From contig WHUX01000143.1 in assembly GCA_015179025.1 (NCBI GenBank), forward strand, positions 62,001 to 126,000: a stretch of DNA of 64,000 nucleotides. The letters run 5' to 3'. This stretch comes from Terfezia claveryi (lineage: Eukaryota; Ascomycota; Pezizomycetes; Pezizales; Pezizaceae). Below, piece after piece: positions 44,703 through 56,549 of the stretch (its first letter is position 1; the number at the start of each line of letters is the position of its first letter). The notes beneath the pieces are model-generated. The model was not told where the DNA came from. It made no database searches and saw nothing but the letters and a program-made list of their open reading frames with translations. The position numbers and the translations under genes were made by a program.

Positions 44703-46610
44703 CTTTTAGAGACTTATATATATATGCGAGAAACTCATGCTTTTGGAGATATATATATATATGCGCGAGAAACTCATGCTTTTGGAGGCTTATATATATA
44801 TATGCGAGAAACTCATGCTTTTGAGGCTTATTAGTATATATGCGAGAAACTCATGCTTTTGGAGATATATATATATATATGCGAGAAATCCATGCATTCG
44901 CGAGCTTATATATATATATATATATAAAAGCATGAGTTTCTCGCATATATATATATATATCTCCAAAAGCATGAGTTTCTCGCATATATATATATAAGCC
45001 TCTAAAAGTATGAGTTTCTCACACATATATATATATATCTCCAAAAGCATAAGTTTCTCGCATATATATATATATATCTCCAAAAGTATGAGTTTCTCGC
45101 ATATATACTAATAAGTCTCAAAAGCACGAGTTTCTCGTATATATATATATATCTCCAAAAGCATGAGTTTCTCGTATATATATATATATATCTCCAAAAG
45201 CATGAGTTTCTTGCATATATACTAATAAACCTCAAAAGCACGAGTTTCTCGCATATATATATATAAGCCTCCAAAAGCATGAGTTTCTTGCGCATATATA
45301 TATATATCTCCAAAAGCATGAGTTTCTCGCATATATACTAATAAGCCTCAAAAGCACGAGTTTCTCGCATATATATATATAAGCCTCCAAAAGCATGAGT
45401 TTCTCGCACATATATATATATATCTCCAAAAGCATGAGTTTCTCACCCATATATATATATATCTCCAAAAGCATGAGTTTCTCGCATATATACTAATAAG
45501 CCTCAAAAGCACGAGTTTCTTGCATATATATATATAAGCCTCCAAAAGCATGAGTTTCTCGCCCATATATATATATATCTCCAAAAGTATAAGTTTCTCA
45601 CATATATATATATATATCTCCAAAAGCATCAGTTTCTCGCATATATATATATATATCTCCAAAAGCATGAGGTTCTCGCATATATACTAATGAACCTCAA
45701 AAGAACGAGTTTCTCGTATATATATATATAAGCCTCCAAAAGCATGAGTTTCTTGCGTATATATATATATATCTCCAAAAGCATGAGTTTCTCGCATATA
45801 TACTAATAAGCCTCAAAAGCACGAGTTTCTCGCATATATATATATAAGCCTCCAAAAGCATGAGTTTCTCGCACATATATATATATATCTCCAAAAGCAT
45901 GAGTTTCTTGCATATATACTAATAAGCCTCAAAAGCACAAGTTTCTCATATATATATATATAAGCCTCCAAAAGCATGAGTTTCTCACATATATATATAT
46001 ATATCTCCAAAAGTATGAGTTTCTCGCATATATATATATATATCTCCAAAAGCATGAGTTTCTCGCATATATACTAATAAGCCTCAAAAGTACGAGTTTC
46101 TCGCATATATATATATAAGCCTCCAAAAGCATGAGTTTCTCGAACATATATATATATATCTCCAAAAGCATGAGTTTCTCGCATATATACTAATAAGCCT
46201 CAAAAGCACGAGTTTCTCGCATATATATATATAAGCCTACAAAAGCATGAGTTTCTCGCACATATATATATATATCTCCAAAAGCATGAGTTTCTCGTGC
46301 ATATATATATATATCTCCAAAAGCATGAGTTTCTCACATATATACTAATAAGCCTCAAAAGCACGAGTTTCTTGCATATATATATATAAGCCTCCAAAAG
46401 CATGAGTTTCTCGAGCATATATATATATATCTCCAAAAGCATAAGTTACTCGCATATATACTAATAAGCCTCATAAGCATGAGTTTCTCACATATATATA
46501 TATAAGCCACCAAAAGCATGAGTTTCTCGCGCATATATATATATATCTCCAAAAGCATGAGTTTCTCGCATATATATATAAGTCTCCAAAAGCATGAGTT
46601 TCTCGCATGC
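44703..46610. repeat. S minisatellite, centre of X
   Basis: About 45-50 units of 36-42 bp. Up to about 44925 the units read gcgagaaactcatgcttttgg; from about 44930 they switch to the reverse complement ccaaaagcatgagtttctcgc. The switch marks the axis of the X inverted repeat. In the right half a trimer pattern (units ending actaataagcctc, tataagcctcc and tatatctcc) recurs about every 116 bp. Many Tyr/Ile/Leu-rich ORFs arise from it and are spurious. Confidence 0.9.
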
Positions 46611-47847
46611 ACAAGTCCTTATGAACAAGCCCGCCATCAGTGCTCATCTTCCATACCTATTACCCACTTTGGTAAACCCACGGCTGGCGGGCATATGTAT
46701 CCTGAAACATGCATGTGCTGATCTGTCAGACCAGCGTGCGCAAATCTGCCTTCCGACCAATCAACACATATTTCCCGGCCGTGTCAACCGACACATATTT
46801 CCAGGGCTGCGCGAACCAACAGAACATGAGAGCACGTGCACCCCCTCTTTTCACAGGTATGACACATAACGCAGCCAGCCAGTAGTCGGCGGAAGGTCAA
46901 GTAGCCAGCGCTGAGGTTAGGACTCCCCCATTGCACTCTCGAGATATCCCCCATCTATATGCGCAGACATAGCCAGATGCGTGAACTCGCCAGACAACCC
47001 GTAGACTCTATGTGAAGGCCTAGCTAATTGCGCTTAGGACGCCCAAAGTGCAGTTGCGAGATATCCCCAATCTATGTGGGCAGACACAGGCATAGCTAGG
47101 TACGTAAATTCGCCAGCAAACAAGCGGACTCTATATGAAGGCATTGCTAATTACTCTTAGGACGCCCAAACTGCAGTTGCGAGATATGCCCAATCTATGT
47201 ACGCAGACACAGGAAAAGCTAGGTACTGAACTCGCCAGAAACCAGCAGACTCTATGTAAAGGCATTGCTAATTTCTCTTAGGACTCCGCTGAGATATCCC
47301 CTATCAATATTCACAGGCATAGCTAGGTACTGAACTCGCCAGAAACCAGCGGACTCTATGTGAAGGCATTGCTAATTGCTTTTAGGACGCCCAAACTGCA
47401 GGTGCGAGATATCCCCAATCTATGTGCGCAGACACAGGCATAGCTAGGTACTGAGCTCGCCAGAAACCATCGGACTCTATATGAAGGTATTGCTAATTGC
47501 TCTTAGGACACCCAAACTGCAGTTACGAGATATCCCCAATCTATGTGCGCAGACACAGGCATAGCTAGGTACGTGAACTCACCAGAAACCAGCGGACTCT
47601 ATGTGAAGGCAATGCTAATTTCTCTTAGGACTCCGCTGAGATATCCCCTATCAATATTCTAACATAGCTAGGTATGTGAACTCGCTAGAAAGCCAGCGGA
47701 CTCTATGTGGAGGCATTGCTAATTGCTCTTAGGACTCTGCCAGTGCACTCCCGACTCCCGAGATATCCCCTATCAATATGCACATACATAGCTAGGTACG
47801 TGGACTCGCCAGCAAATCCGTGGACTCTGTAGGACTGCCTAGCTAAT
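46611..47847 (-). mobile_element. X right arm, inner part
   Basis: Reverse complement of the inner left arm (30060-31320), including the tandem units of about 105-125 bp. It stops at CTAAT (47843-47847), where D inserted, and continues at 54215. Confidence 0.8.
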
Positions 47848-48448
47848 TGTCACAACCGTGTTCTTAGTCTTGATTTGACACTCAAACAGGCTTGTTCGGG
47901 TGTCGTGCTGTTTTGACACTCGAACAGGCTTGTTCGGGTGTCGTTGATGGGTTATTGTTATTGTTGCCCTCGGCATCACCTGTGACGCAGATGATGGGTT
48001 ATTGACATTGTTGCCTTTATCATCACCTGCGATCGCAGGTGATGGGTTATCGTTACCCTGCTTGGCTTCCGAGATAAGGGATCTTGGGAAGCTTATTCCT
48101 TCCATTGCCCTGGCCTGGAATTATGTATATATAGCCCCTGTCCCTCGTACTGTCGTTGGATCCCTATCCAACGTCTTGTATACCCAATACAGGGCCTTGC
48201 TTCTCTCCAGGTTGGTGCATCTCCCTTGTGCACCTCCTTGTCTCGCCTCGATTCTGCCGCCCTGGTGCCCACCCCGCGAACCTCCTGCCCTTGCCTTGCC
48301 TTGCCTTGCCTTGTCTCTGCAGCCCTGCTGCCTCCGTTCTAGCCTTCCCCCTAGTCACACACGTAGCGTTCCTATGTGTATGTTACCCTAGCCTTGCCCT
48401 TGCTCCGGTATACCCCTTGGTCGCCTTATCCCCAGAGCCGTCATTACA
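47848..48448 (+). repeat. D 5' LTR
   Basis: TGTCACAACC to CATTACA. Two gacactcgaacaggcttgtt units, each an inverted repeat (47877-47945). A perfect 24-bp palindrome at 48021-48044 centred on CGATCG. TATA box tatatata (48126-48133), then a hairpin gttggat...atccaac (48155-48172). Confidence 0.9.
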
Positions 48449-48450
48449 CT

Positions 48451-48459
48451 ACGTTGGAT
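48451..48459 (+). promoter_or_regulatory. D candidate primer-binding site
   Basis: ACGTTGGAT two bases beyond the 5' LTR, complementary to ATCCAACGT at 48166-48174, 33 nt after the TATA box. The spacing is the same as in B. Confidence 0.55.
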
Positions 48460-48484
48460 CCTTTGGACCAACTGGTATGCAGTC

Positions 48485-49654
48485 ATGTCAGGAGCAGCTC
48501 TCCCACCACCCGCTGTCAGGTTTCAAACCTGGAGGAGCTCCCCCATACCCTCAGGCTTGAACGAGTTGAATGCCTACCGTCGAGAAATCATCTACATCTT
48601 CGAGGCCATGGATGCCATTGGGGCCGAACTCGGCAACAGCCTAGCCATGGCCGAACAAAAATTGAGATCCGCCGACGAAAAGATCAAGGTCCTCCAGACC
48701 GATCTCGACCATCTGAACCTTGCCCTGGCCAACGAACGGACTATGGTCCAAAACCTCAGCCGCGCCCTAAGGAACCTTGCAATACCAACAGCATCCAGTA
48801 GCAACAAGACCGAAAGCATTCCAACACCCCCTAAGTTCAATGGGGATAGGACTCATCTACGAGCCTAGAAAAATGCGGTGAACTTGAAGTTGAGCGGGAA
48901 TTCGGCTAGGTTTCCGTCAGAACAACACCGCCTGGCTTATGTGTTTGCCCTGTTGGAGGGCAAGGCCACGGATCAAATCCAGCCATATGTGCTCGAGACA
49001 GGGATCAAGCTCGACAACGTCTCAGCCTTGTTTGTTATCTTGGATCGGGTGTTCGGAGATCCTGATGCAGTGGAGACGGCCAGTCGAGCGCTCCGGGCAC
49101 TGAGACAGCGCAACTCAGAGCTGTCTACTTACGTCGCAGAGTTCTCGAGGCTGGCCGCAGAGGTAAGGTGGAACGACCAGGCTAAGTTCGAGCAATTCTA
49201 GGAGGGGCTCAGCGATGAGCTCCAACAAGCCATGGTTATCCTCCCCACAGTTGATACCCTCGAGGAGTTGATTGACCAGGCCTCCCGAGTGGAACAGCAG
49301 ATGTCCCGGCTCCACAACCGCCCCCCGTTCAGGCCAGCACCCCGTCTCCCCCCACCCCAGCAACACCATGCCACCAAAGCAGCTTAGGCCCCTGCCCCCG
49401 CCAATCAACCAGCACACTCATCGTTGGTGGCAGGAGGGCCCACCCCCATGGATTTATCATCAGGTAGACCCCGCCTGACCCAAGAACAGAGAGATCGTCG
49501 CCGGATGAACGGGCTGTGCATAGCATGCGGAAGAGGGGACCATTTTACCACGGCATGTCCCTTCCGCAAAAACCGCTCGATGGCCGTACACGCCATCTCC
49601 GAATCCAGGATCGAGGAGGTTGACGAGTCGGGAAAAGCCCTGTCCCTTGCCTAG
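48485..49654 (+). pseudogene. D gag
   Basis: ATG at 48485 (MSGAALPPPAVRFQTW). Coiled-coil N-terminus, then a TAG near 48867 (Trp in B), TAG at 49199-49201 (Gln in B) and another TAG near 49384. The gag core EQHRLAYVFALLEGKA and the knuckle CIACGRGDHFTTAC are preserved. The slippery heptamer at 49630-49636 and the stop at 49652 match B. Confidence 0.85.
49630..49636 (+). promoter_or_regulatory. D candidate -1 frameshift heptamer
   Basis: G GGA AAA in the gag frame (tcG GGA AAA). The -1 frame continues as [14 protein letters not shown] into protease, as in B. Confidence 0.6.
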
Positions 49655-50589
49655 TTACTGACACTAGCAAGAGACCTGCCCAGGGCCATTTATCTTTGTC
49701 TGCGTTTTCTTTGCCTGCACCTATGTCTGTTAATGAATCTCGCTTGTTTGGCGAGCATTTTGTAGTACCAATAACTGTTAAATTCAATGGTAAAACAGTG
49801 GTAACATCAGTGCTCATCGATTGTGGTGCTTCGGGAATTGCATTCATTAATCAGGCCTTCGTCAGTAAAAATTCCATACCAACCTCAAAGTTAAAGACCC
49901 CCCGCCTTCTCGACGTCATTGATGGCCGCCCCATCTCTTCTGGGGCTATTACCGACCTCGCGTGTCTGCCCAGTGCCATTGGAGACCATTCGGAGGACCT
50001 TCCAATATTTGTGACTAAACTAAAATATCCAATTGTGCTTGGGATCCCCTGGCTCAGAATGCACGATGTGTCAGTCAGCTTTGGCTCGTACACCTTACAA
50101 TTCAACAGCCATTATTGCAGGAAAAACTGTAGAGGTCCAAAAATCACCATCACGGGTCTATGCGCATTACCACCCCCGATAATCCACCCAGCCCAGGTGG
50201 TACACCAGCCCGCGCACATCAATGCTGCCCACCCCTCGGTTACCCCTGTTTCTCCTGTCCCCTCTATCCCCCTGGCGACCCCAAAGTCCCTCAACATTAG
50301 TTTTATCGGGGCAGGGGCTTTCGCTTACCTCACCAGGAAGCACAAGCTGAAGGCTCATGCTCTGTCCATACATGAGGTAAACCTGGAAATCAACAAGATG
50401 TGGCCTAAGGAGGAGTGGAAGGCCATGGTCCCAGATGAATATCACGAGTTCATTGATCTGTTCTCGGAAAAAGCCGCGGAGAAGCTAGCGCCCCACCGAC
50501 CATATGACCATACAATTCTGCTGGTAGAGGGTAAGACCCCCCCTATGGGCCCCTTTACGGAATGTCCCGAGTGGAATTGGAGGCCCTGA
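49637..50589 (+). CDS. D protease and pre-RT region
   Basis: Open in the -1 frame relative to gag. [28 protein letters not shown] and [10 protein letters not shown] match B, followed by a shorter Pro-rich linker and [20 protein letters not shown] run near 50537 has seven C where B has eight, so the frame leaves the RT register here (KTPPMGP instead of KTPPYGP). RT resumes at 50562. Confidence 0.8.
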
Positions 50590-52226
50590 AGAAGTACCTG
50601 GAGGAGAACTTGAATAAGAGCTTTATTCGGCACAGCTCTTCCCCAGCAGGTGCTCCTGTACTGTTCGTGAAGAAATCGGACGGCTCTCTTCGGTTGTGTG
50701 TTGATTATCGTGGCCTGAACAAGATAACGGTCAAAAACAGGTACCCCCTACCTCTAAACCAGGAGACATTAGCCAGGCTTTCCAAGGCAAAATGGTTCAC
50801 CAAATTGGACTTGAGAGGGGCGTACAACCTGGTATGGATCGCTGAGAGGGAGGAGTGGAAAACTGCCTTCCCGACACGTTATGGCCATTTCGAGTACAAC
50901 GTCATGCCCTTCGGCTTAACCAATGCCCCGGCTTCTTTCCAACACTTTATTAACGACACTCTGCGAGACTTCCTGGATATGTTCTGCATGGCTTACCTCG
51001 ACGATATCTTGATCTATTCAGATACTCTGGCAGAGCACAAAATCCATGTCAGGCAAGTCTTGGAGAAGCTGGAGCAGGCTGGGCTGTACCTTAAGCCTGA
51101 AAAATGCAAATTCCACGTCCAAGAGGTGAAGTACCTGGGCTTGATCATAACCACGGAAGGCATTAGGATGGACCCTGCCAAAGTTGCTGCAATCCAAGAG
51201 TGGGAAACCACAGCCAATTTGAAGGATGTGCAAGCCTTCCTAGGATTTGCCAACTTCTACCGCCGATTTATCCTGGGATACTCAAGAATTGCGGCACCCC
51301 TGACGGCCTTGACAAAAACTAAGGTAGAAGCTGGCTCACACCTGACAAAAAGGGCCTTCCACTGGAATCCAGAAGCCCAATCCGCCTTCCAGAACCTCAA
51401 GGAAGCCTTCTGCTCAGCCCCAATTCTGGCTCATTTTGACCCCGATAGCAAGTGCATCGTGGAAATGGACGCCTCCGACTATGTCTCCGCCGGAATCCTG
51501 TCCCAGTATGTCGATGGAGTCCTCCACCCAGTGGCCTATTTCTCAAAGAAGCATTCCCCGGCTGAGTGCAACTACGAGATCTACGACAAGGAGCTGATGG
51601 CCATCGTGCGGGCATTCGAGGAATGGAGGCCACACCTGGAGTCAGCCAAGGGGATTATCGAAGTACTTTCCGACCATAAAAACCTTGAGTACTTTACCAC
51701 CACCAAGCTGCTGAACCGCCGACAGGCTAGGTGGTCGGAATTCCTCTCTCGGTTTAACTTCAAGATCAGATACCGCTCCAGGAAGGCTGGTGGCAAGCCG
51801 GATGCATTGACCAGGAGATCAGGAGACCTCCCTAAAGGAGGGGATGAAAGGCTGAAATACCAGAATCAGGTGGTACTGAAGCCGGAAAATCTCGATTTGG
51901 CAGCCAATGGTCTGGCTGATGCTGATACTGTTGCTGACGCCGGAGCTGGTCTCCAGCAACAGGTGCGACAAGCGTATGAGGAGGACCCCCTGGCTAAGGA
52001 CATCATTGCCGCATTAGAATCTGGACAACGTCGTCATACCAAGATTTCCCTAGCCGAATGCACCACCCAGGACGGTCTCCTATACCACCTGGACCTTCTC
52101 TATATACCGGATAGCGAACTGCGGTTACGGCTTATTAAAGAACACCACGACACCCTGGCTGCTGGGCACCCTGGAGTGGCTAAGACATTAGAGCTCTTGA
52201 ATAGGCAATACACATGGATTAACTAA
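50562..52226 (+). CDS. D pol, RT and RNase H
   Basis: 554-codon open frame. [45 protein letters not shown] and YLDD. RNase [15 protein letters not shown] (Thr to Met next to the Asp), YDKELMAIV and [10 protein letters not shown]. The end includes the HH part of the integrase zinc finger ([20 protein letters not shown]). Compared with B it has a short insertion ([12 protein letters not shown]) before RNase H. It ends at TAA (Gln/Asp-Gln in B). Confidence 0.9.
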   Translation: MSRVELEALKKYLEENLNKSFIRHSSSPAGAPVLFVKKSDGSLRLCVDYRGLNKITVKNRYPLPLNQETLARLSKAKWFTKLDLRGAYNLVWIAEREEWKTAFPTRYGHFEYNVMPFGLTNAPASFQHFINDTLRDFLDMFCMAYLDDILIYSDTLAEHKIHVRQVLEKLEQAGLYLKPEKCKFHVQEVKYLGLIITTEGIRMDPAKVAAIQEWETTANLKDVQAFLGFANFYRRFILGYSRIAAPLTALTKTKVEAGSHLTKRAFHWNPEAQSAFQNLKEAFCSAPILAHFDPDSKCIVEMDASDYVSAGILSQYVDGVLHPVAYFSKKHSPAECNYEIYDKELMAIVRAFEEWRPHLESAKGIIEVLSDHKNLEYFTTTKLLNRRQARWSEFLSRFNFKIRYRSRKAGGKPDALTRRSGDLPKGGDERLKYQNQVVLKPENLDLAANGLADADTVADAGAGLQQQVRQAYEEDPLAKDIIAALESGQRRHTKISLAECTTQDGLLYHLDLLYIPDSELRLRLIKEHHDTLAAGHPGVAKTLELLNRQYTWIN

Positions 52227-53411
52227 CGGAAGGATGTGGAAAGGTACTTGCGGAACTGCCATGTTTGCAAGCATACTAAGCCTACCCGTCATGCTCCTTA
52301 TGGGACCCTGAAGCCCTTGGAGATCCCAGACCAACCTTGGCAACACCTAACCATGGACTTTGTAACTGGGTTGCCGGAGGATTCGGGGTTTAATGCTATC
52401 CTTATGGTAGTAGACCGATTGACCAAAATGAGGCATATTATACTTTGCCATGATACCTGTTCGGCCCGGGACCTCGCTAGCCTCTACCTCAACCATATAT
52501 TCCGCTACTATGGTCTCCCCAAGTCAGTCGTCTCGGACTGCGGCCCCCAATTAGTCTCGGACTTCTGGAAGGTATTCTGCGAGTTTCTGGGAATCAACGT
52601 ACACCTCTCTACGGCGTATCACCCCCAAACAGATGGTCAGTCCGAGCGAATGAATGCGATCATGGAGTAGTACTTGAGAGCATACGTCAATTACCAGCAA
52701 AACAACTGGGTTTCGCTGCTGGCAACCTGTGAGTTCGCTGCTAACAACCATTTCTCGGAGACTCTGAAAACCTCCCCATTCCTGGCCAATTATGGCTGGC
52801 ACCCTCGTTTCGTGGACTCCCTAGCACCCCTGCACAAGGCTAGGGAGAACACCTCAGCTAAGGAGTTCGCCACGGAGATTGCTGAGTTGCACTCCACCCT
52901 AAGAGCCGAACTGGTATATGCTCAAGCTAGGCAAGTGGAGTATGCCAACGGATCACGGTTGCCAGCCCCCAGGTATCAGCCAGGAGATAAGGTGTGGCTC
53001 TCCAACAGGCACTTCCGGACGGAACGGCCATCTCGCAAGCTCGACCATAAGTTCCTGGGTCCATTCGAGGTGGTGGCCGCTGTGGGCACTCATGCCTATC
53101 GATTGAGGTTCCCCAAGGACATCAAACACCACCCGGTTGTACACGTATCGGAAATGGAGCCAGCGGCTGATGATCCCCTCCCAGGGTAGATACACCCCCC
53201 ACCCCCTCCAGTGGTTATCGAAGGTGAAGAGGAATGGGAGGTGGAGGAAGTGCTGGACTCGTGAAAGAGGTATGGGCATCTGCAGTACAAGGTTAAATGG
53301 GTGGGGGACGAGGAGGCTACCTGGCAACCCGCTGAGGACCTGGAAAATGCTCAGGATCTGGTCTCCCTGTTCCATCAGCGATACTCGAGGAAGCCCCGTC
53401 CGGTTGAGTGA
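52227..53411 (+). pseudogene. D pol, integrase with chromodomain
   Basis: Same frame as RT after the TAA. NCHVCKHTK, TMDFVTGLP, VSDCGPQLVSDF and DGQSERMNAIME keep D-D-E, though the Arg after the second Asp is Cys. Stops: TAG 52668 (Gln in B), TAG 53187 (Gln in B) and TGA near 53263 (Arg in B). A GPFEVV module and a chromodomain (EWEVEEVLDS..YKVKWVGDEEATWQPAEDL) follow to 53411. Confidence 0.85.
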
Positions 53412-53613
53412 TCTGCCCATGTCTGAGTTAGGGTTCTTGTCCTTGTTGTTGTTGTCTCTGTTATCACCTGCGACGCAGGTGATGGGTCTTTGTTGTTGTT
53501 TGGAGTTGGAGTCCTTGTCGTTGCCTTTGTTGTTGTTGTTTCCTATGTTGATTTTGCTGGTTGTTGTGCCCAAGCCTACTAGTCGCTGGAGCTCCAGCCT
53601 AAAGGGGGGATAG
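53412..53613 (+). other. D 3' untranslated region with polypurine tract
   Basis: gttgttgtt-type repeats, a palindromic tcacctgcgacgcaggtga (53464-53482), and the purine run aaaggggggatag (53601-53613) directly before the 3' LTR. Confidence 0.7.
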
Positions 53614-54214
53614 TGTCACAATCGTGTTCTTAGTCTTGATTTGACACTCGAACAGGCTTGTTCGGGTGTCATGCTATTTTGACACTCGAACAGGCTTGTT
53701 CGGGTGTCGTTGATGGGTTATTGTTATTGTTGCCCTCGGCATCACCTGCGTCACAGGTGATGGGTTATTGACATTGTTGCCTTTATTATCACCTGTGATC
53801 GCAGGTGATGGATTATCGTTACCTTGCTTGGCTTCCGAGATAAGGGATCTTTGGAAGCTTATTCCTTCCATTGCCCTGGCCTGGAATTATGTATATATAG
53901 CCCCTATCCTTCGTACTGTCGTTGGATCCCTATCCAATGTCTTGTATACCCAATACAGGGCCTTGCTTCTCTCCACATTGGTGCATCTCCCTTGTGCACC
54001 TCCTTGTCTCGCCTCGATTCTGCCGCCCTGGTGCCTACCCCACGAACCTCCTGCCCCTGCCTTCCCTTGCCTTGCCTTGTCTCTGCAGCCCTACTGCCTC
54101 CGTCCTAGCCTTCTCCCTAGTCACACACGTAGCGTTCCTACGTGTGTGTTACCCTAGCCTTGCCCTTACCCCGGCGTACCCCTTGGTCGCCTTGTCCCCA
54201 AAGCCGTTGTTACA
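53614..54214 (+). repeat. D 3' LTR
   Basis: Direct repeat of 47848-48448 ending GTTGTTACA. The cacacacgtag...ctacgtgtgtg inverted repeat is better preserved here (54122-54147). Confidence 0.9.
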
Positions 54215-54840
54215 CTAATTGCTCTACTGCTAGGGGTTGCTCGTGGCAGTGGATAACTACATCAGCGAGGGCGGTTACTACTTTGGAGACTGCTGAGGTC
54301 TAGGAACGGCTGGATAGTGGGAGGCATATGCATAGGACACAGTCCTAGTGGGATCTATGATAGAATGGTTTGCTGGAAGAACAAATATAGCTCATCAGTG
54401 TATATAGAAGCTCAAGTTCACCTAGTGCATGCAATGTATTGCTTTTACCTGACTGCCTTTGCCTAACTGCCTCTTTCTGCCTGGCTGCATTTGCCTGGCT
54501 GCTATTATCGTTATTCTCCGCGTGCGCCAAGTAGAGTGGAAATATTGTCTGTTAGGTAATTTTGCCAGGGCGCACACCTGCGTTACCGAGGCATACTGCA
54601 CTCTTGTAGTACCTGGACATTGCACGACCATTAATTGGCGCCTGGGGGCAGAAACAGTATATGGCTTAAGAGCGGGTACGCACAAAATAGGGCGCCAGGG
54701 CACTGTTCCACAATGCTGAACCCTAGGGCGCAAAGCCCTAAAATACAGCGTCACAGCATAAATTGCGTTAACAACTGGCCGTGGGGCGCGCGCTGCGAGG
54801 GAGCGGCGCCCGGGCGCCAACAGTGTTCCGAGCTGCGCCG
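54215..54840 (-). mobile_element. X right arm, outer part
   Basis: Reverse complement of 29460-30090. It ends in GC-rich sequence with ggcgcccgggcgcc near 54804-54817. The boundary with element A lies between about 54820 and 54895; the integrase frame of A is readable from 54911. Confidence 0.75.
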
Positions 54841-54910
54841 TTAACTGTCAGTTTGTCTTTAGAACATCGCGGGCGTCGGGGGCCGCAAAGGTAAACTGCA
54901 ATCATTTCTG

Positions 54911-56521
54911 ATGGATCATAGAAGAAGAGACGGATTTTTGTATGTCAAGAACCAACAAGGACAATGGAGATTAGTCTTGCCCTCTACCTTTAACATCGAA
55001 GGTAAGAACTATCTCGAATTGGTTATTAAAGATGCATATAAAGCAACCGCTCATGGTGGCATTGAAGAAATGATGAAATATCTTACTGACCGATATGATT
55101 ACCAGTCCTTTGCAGAACCAACTAAGACCTATATCAGAAGTTGTGATACTTGTCAACAGACAAAGTATTCCAACAAGGCACCACTTAGACTCGTAAGCCC
55201 GTTACATATACCAAGCAGGCCATGGACTGACATATCGATGGATTTTCTTAAAGTAGCACCTGTGTTTACTAAGTGTTCAATTTTGTACCCGAATATTCCT
55301 GTTGAAGAAGATCATGTAGTTTGTATTTCATGACTTTGGACGATTGTCGATAGACAATCAGGATTCAAGTTTATTATTCCTGTCTCAGATAATTTCACAG
55401 CAGAACAGTGTACTGCTACCTTTGATACTCATGTAGTCCCGACTATGGGATACCCTTTCTGTATTGTTTTTGACCACGATACTCTTTTTATGTCAACGCA
55501 CTTTCAAGATTGGGCTAGGAATAAAGGAATCAAGTTGGAACCATCTACCGCATATCATCCACATGCAGACGGACAATCGGAAATTGTGAACAAAGAAATT
55601 CTACAAGTAGCAAGAGCCTGTAAAATTGAAGGATTTGATTGGCTACAGAAACTACTAGAGATACAGTTGAAACTCAACTCTAGGTATAATGCCGCTAGAC
55701 AGAATAGTCCCTTTTCCACACTATTTGGATTTAATGCACATCTTGGCGTATCGATACTTCCATACCCCATCAATGCATATGTACCCGCAAATGAATGTCA
55801 TGAGGTAACGTCTAAAAACCTATATGACACCAAGAAGACTCAAGCATCTCAAGCAAACAAACGACTACCCAATACAGCCAAATTTTTAGTCGGACAACAA
55901 GTTATGCTTTCCTTAGAAAACATCAACCTATTGAATGTCTCACCCAAACTCAAACCAAAATGGCTAGGCCCATTTCCCATTATTTCTAGTAATCGGAAAC
56001 ACAATAACTATAGCCTAGACCTATCCAGTCAACCTGACCTCCACCTCATATATAATACTTTTCATATTAGCAAACTCAAACCATACTACAAAAACGATCC
56101 TATCCAGTTCCCTCACAGAGAATCTCAGGAACCAGGACCAATTCAAGAAGATCATTATAAAGTTGAAAAGATATTAGAATTTAGAACAGCTCCTCGAACT
56201 GGAGAAAGACAATATAAGGTCAGATGGCTAGGATACTCTCCTAAATATGATTCCTGGCTAAACGCCAAGGACATAACCACCGAAATTCATCAAGACTTCT
56301 GGACGACCGAAAGTATAGAAGATACATTCAAGAGACGTCGAAGGACTAAAGGAAAACAAGGACCACGAACCAGAGATGAGACCTGAGCTCTCATCCAACA
56401 AGAACGAGATAGAATTATGAGTCAAGGAAATACTAAAGATATTCATGTTAATGCTAAGGTATTAACAATGCATCAAATTTTAGGACGTATGGAAACCAAT
56501 ATGGCAGAGCGAAAGAAGTAA
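54911..56521 (+). pseudogene. A pol, part 2: integrase with chromodomain
   Basis: One frame with TGAs at 55331 and 56384, ending at TAA 56519. Zinc-finger remnant (TAHGGIEEMM, SCDTCQQTK), DISMDFLK with the first Asp, an unusual insert of about 30 residues before VDRQSGFKF, VFDHDTLFMSTHFQDW with the second Asp, and HPHADGQSEIVNKE with the Glu. Then PKWLGPFPII and a chromodomain (YKVEKILEFRTAPRTG..YKVRWLGYSPKYDSW). The basic tail runs on past the second TGA to MAERKK. X lies directly upstream. Confidence 0.85.
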
Positions 56522-56540
56522 GGATAGGAAATCCTTCTAT

Positions 56541-56549
56541 GTGGGGAAG
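56541..56549 (+). promoter_or_regulatory. A polypurine tract
   Basis: gtggggaag immediately before the 3' LTR is the likely plus-strand primer. Confidence 0.6.

Larger units (their letters stand above)
47848..54214 (+). mobile_element. D: Ty3/gypsy chromovirus inserted in X right arm
   Basis: Two 601-bp LTRs (47848-48448 and 53614-54214) with the target duplication CTAAT (47843-47847 and 54215-54219). The left arm of X keeps the single-copy site (near 30070). Same family as B but more decayed: several TAG/TAA/TGA stops in gag and integrase, nearly all explicable as C-to-T. By eye its LTRs differ at about 35 positions. Confidence 0.9.

Noticed and set aside
44703..46610. CRISPR-like array
   Set aside because: Units are contiguous with TA runs between near-identical segments. 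There are no unique spacers, no cas genes, and the setting is a eukaryotic genome.
44737..46612. Series of Tyr/Ile/Leu-rich ORFs
   Set aside because: Products of the TA-rich S minisatellite, repeating the same peptide in shifted frames.
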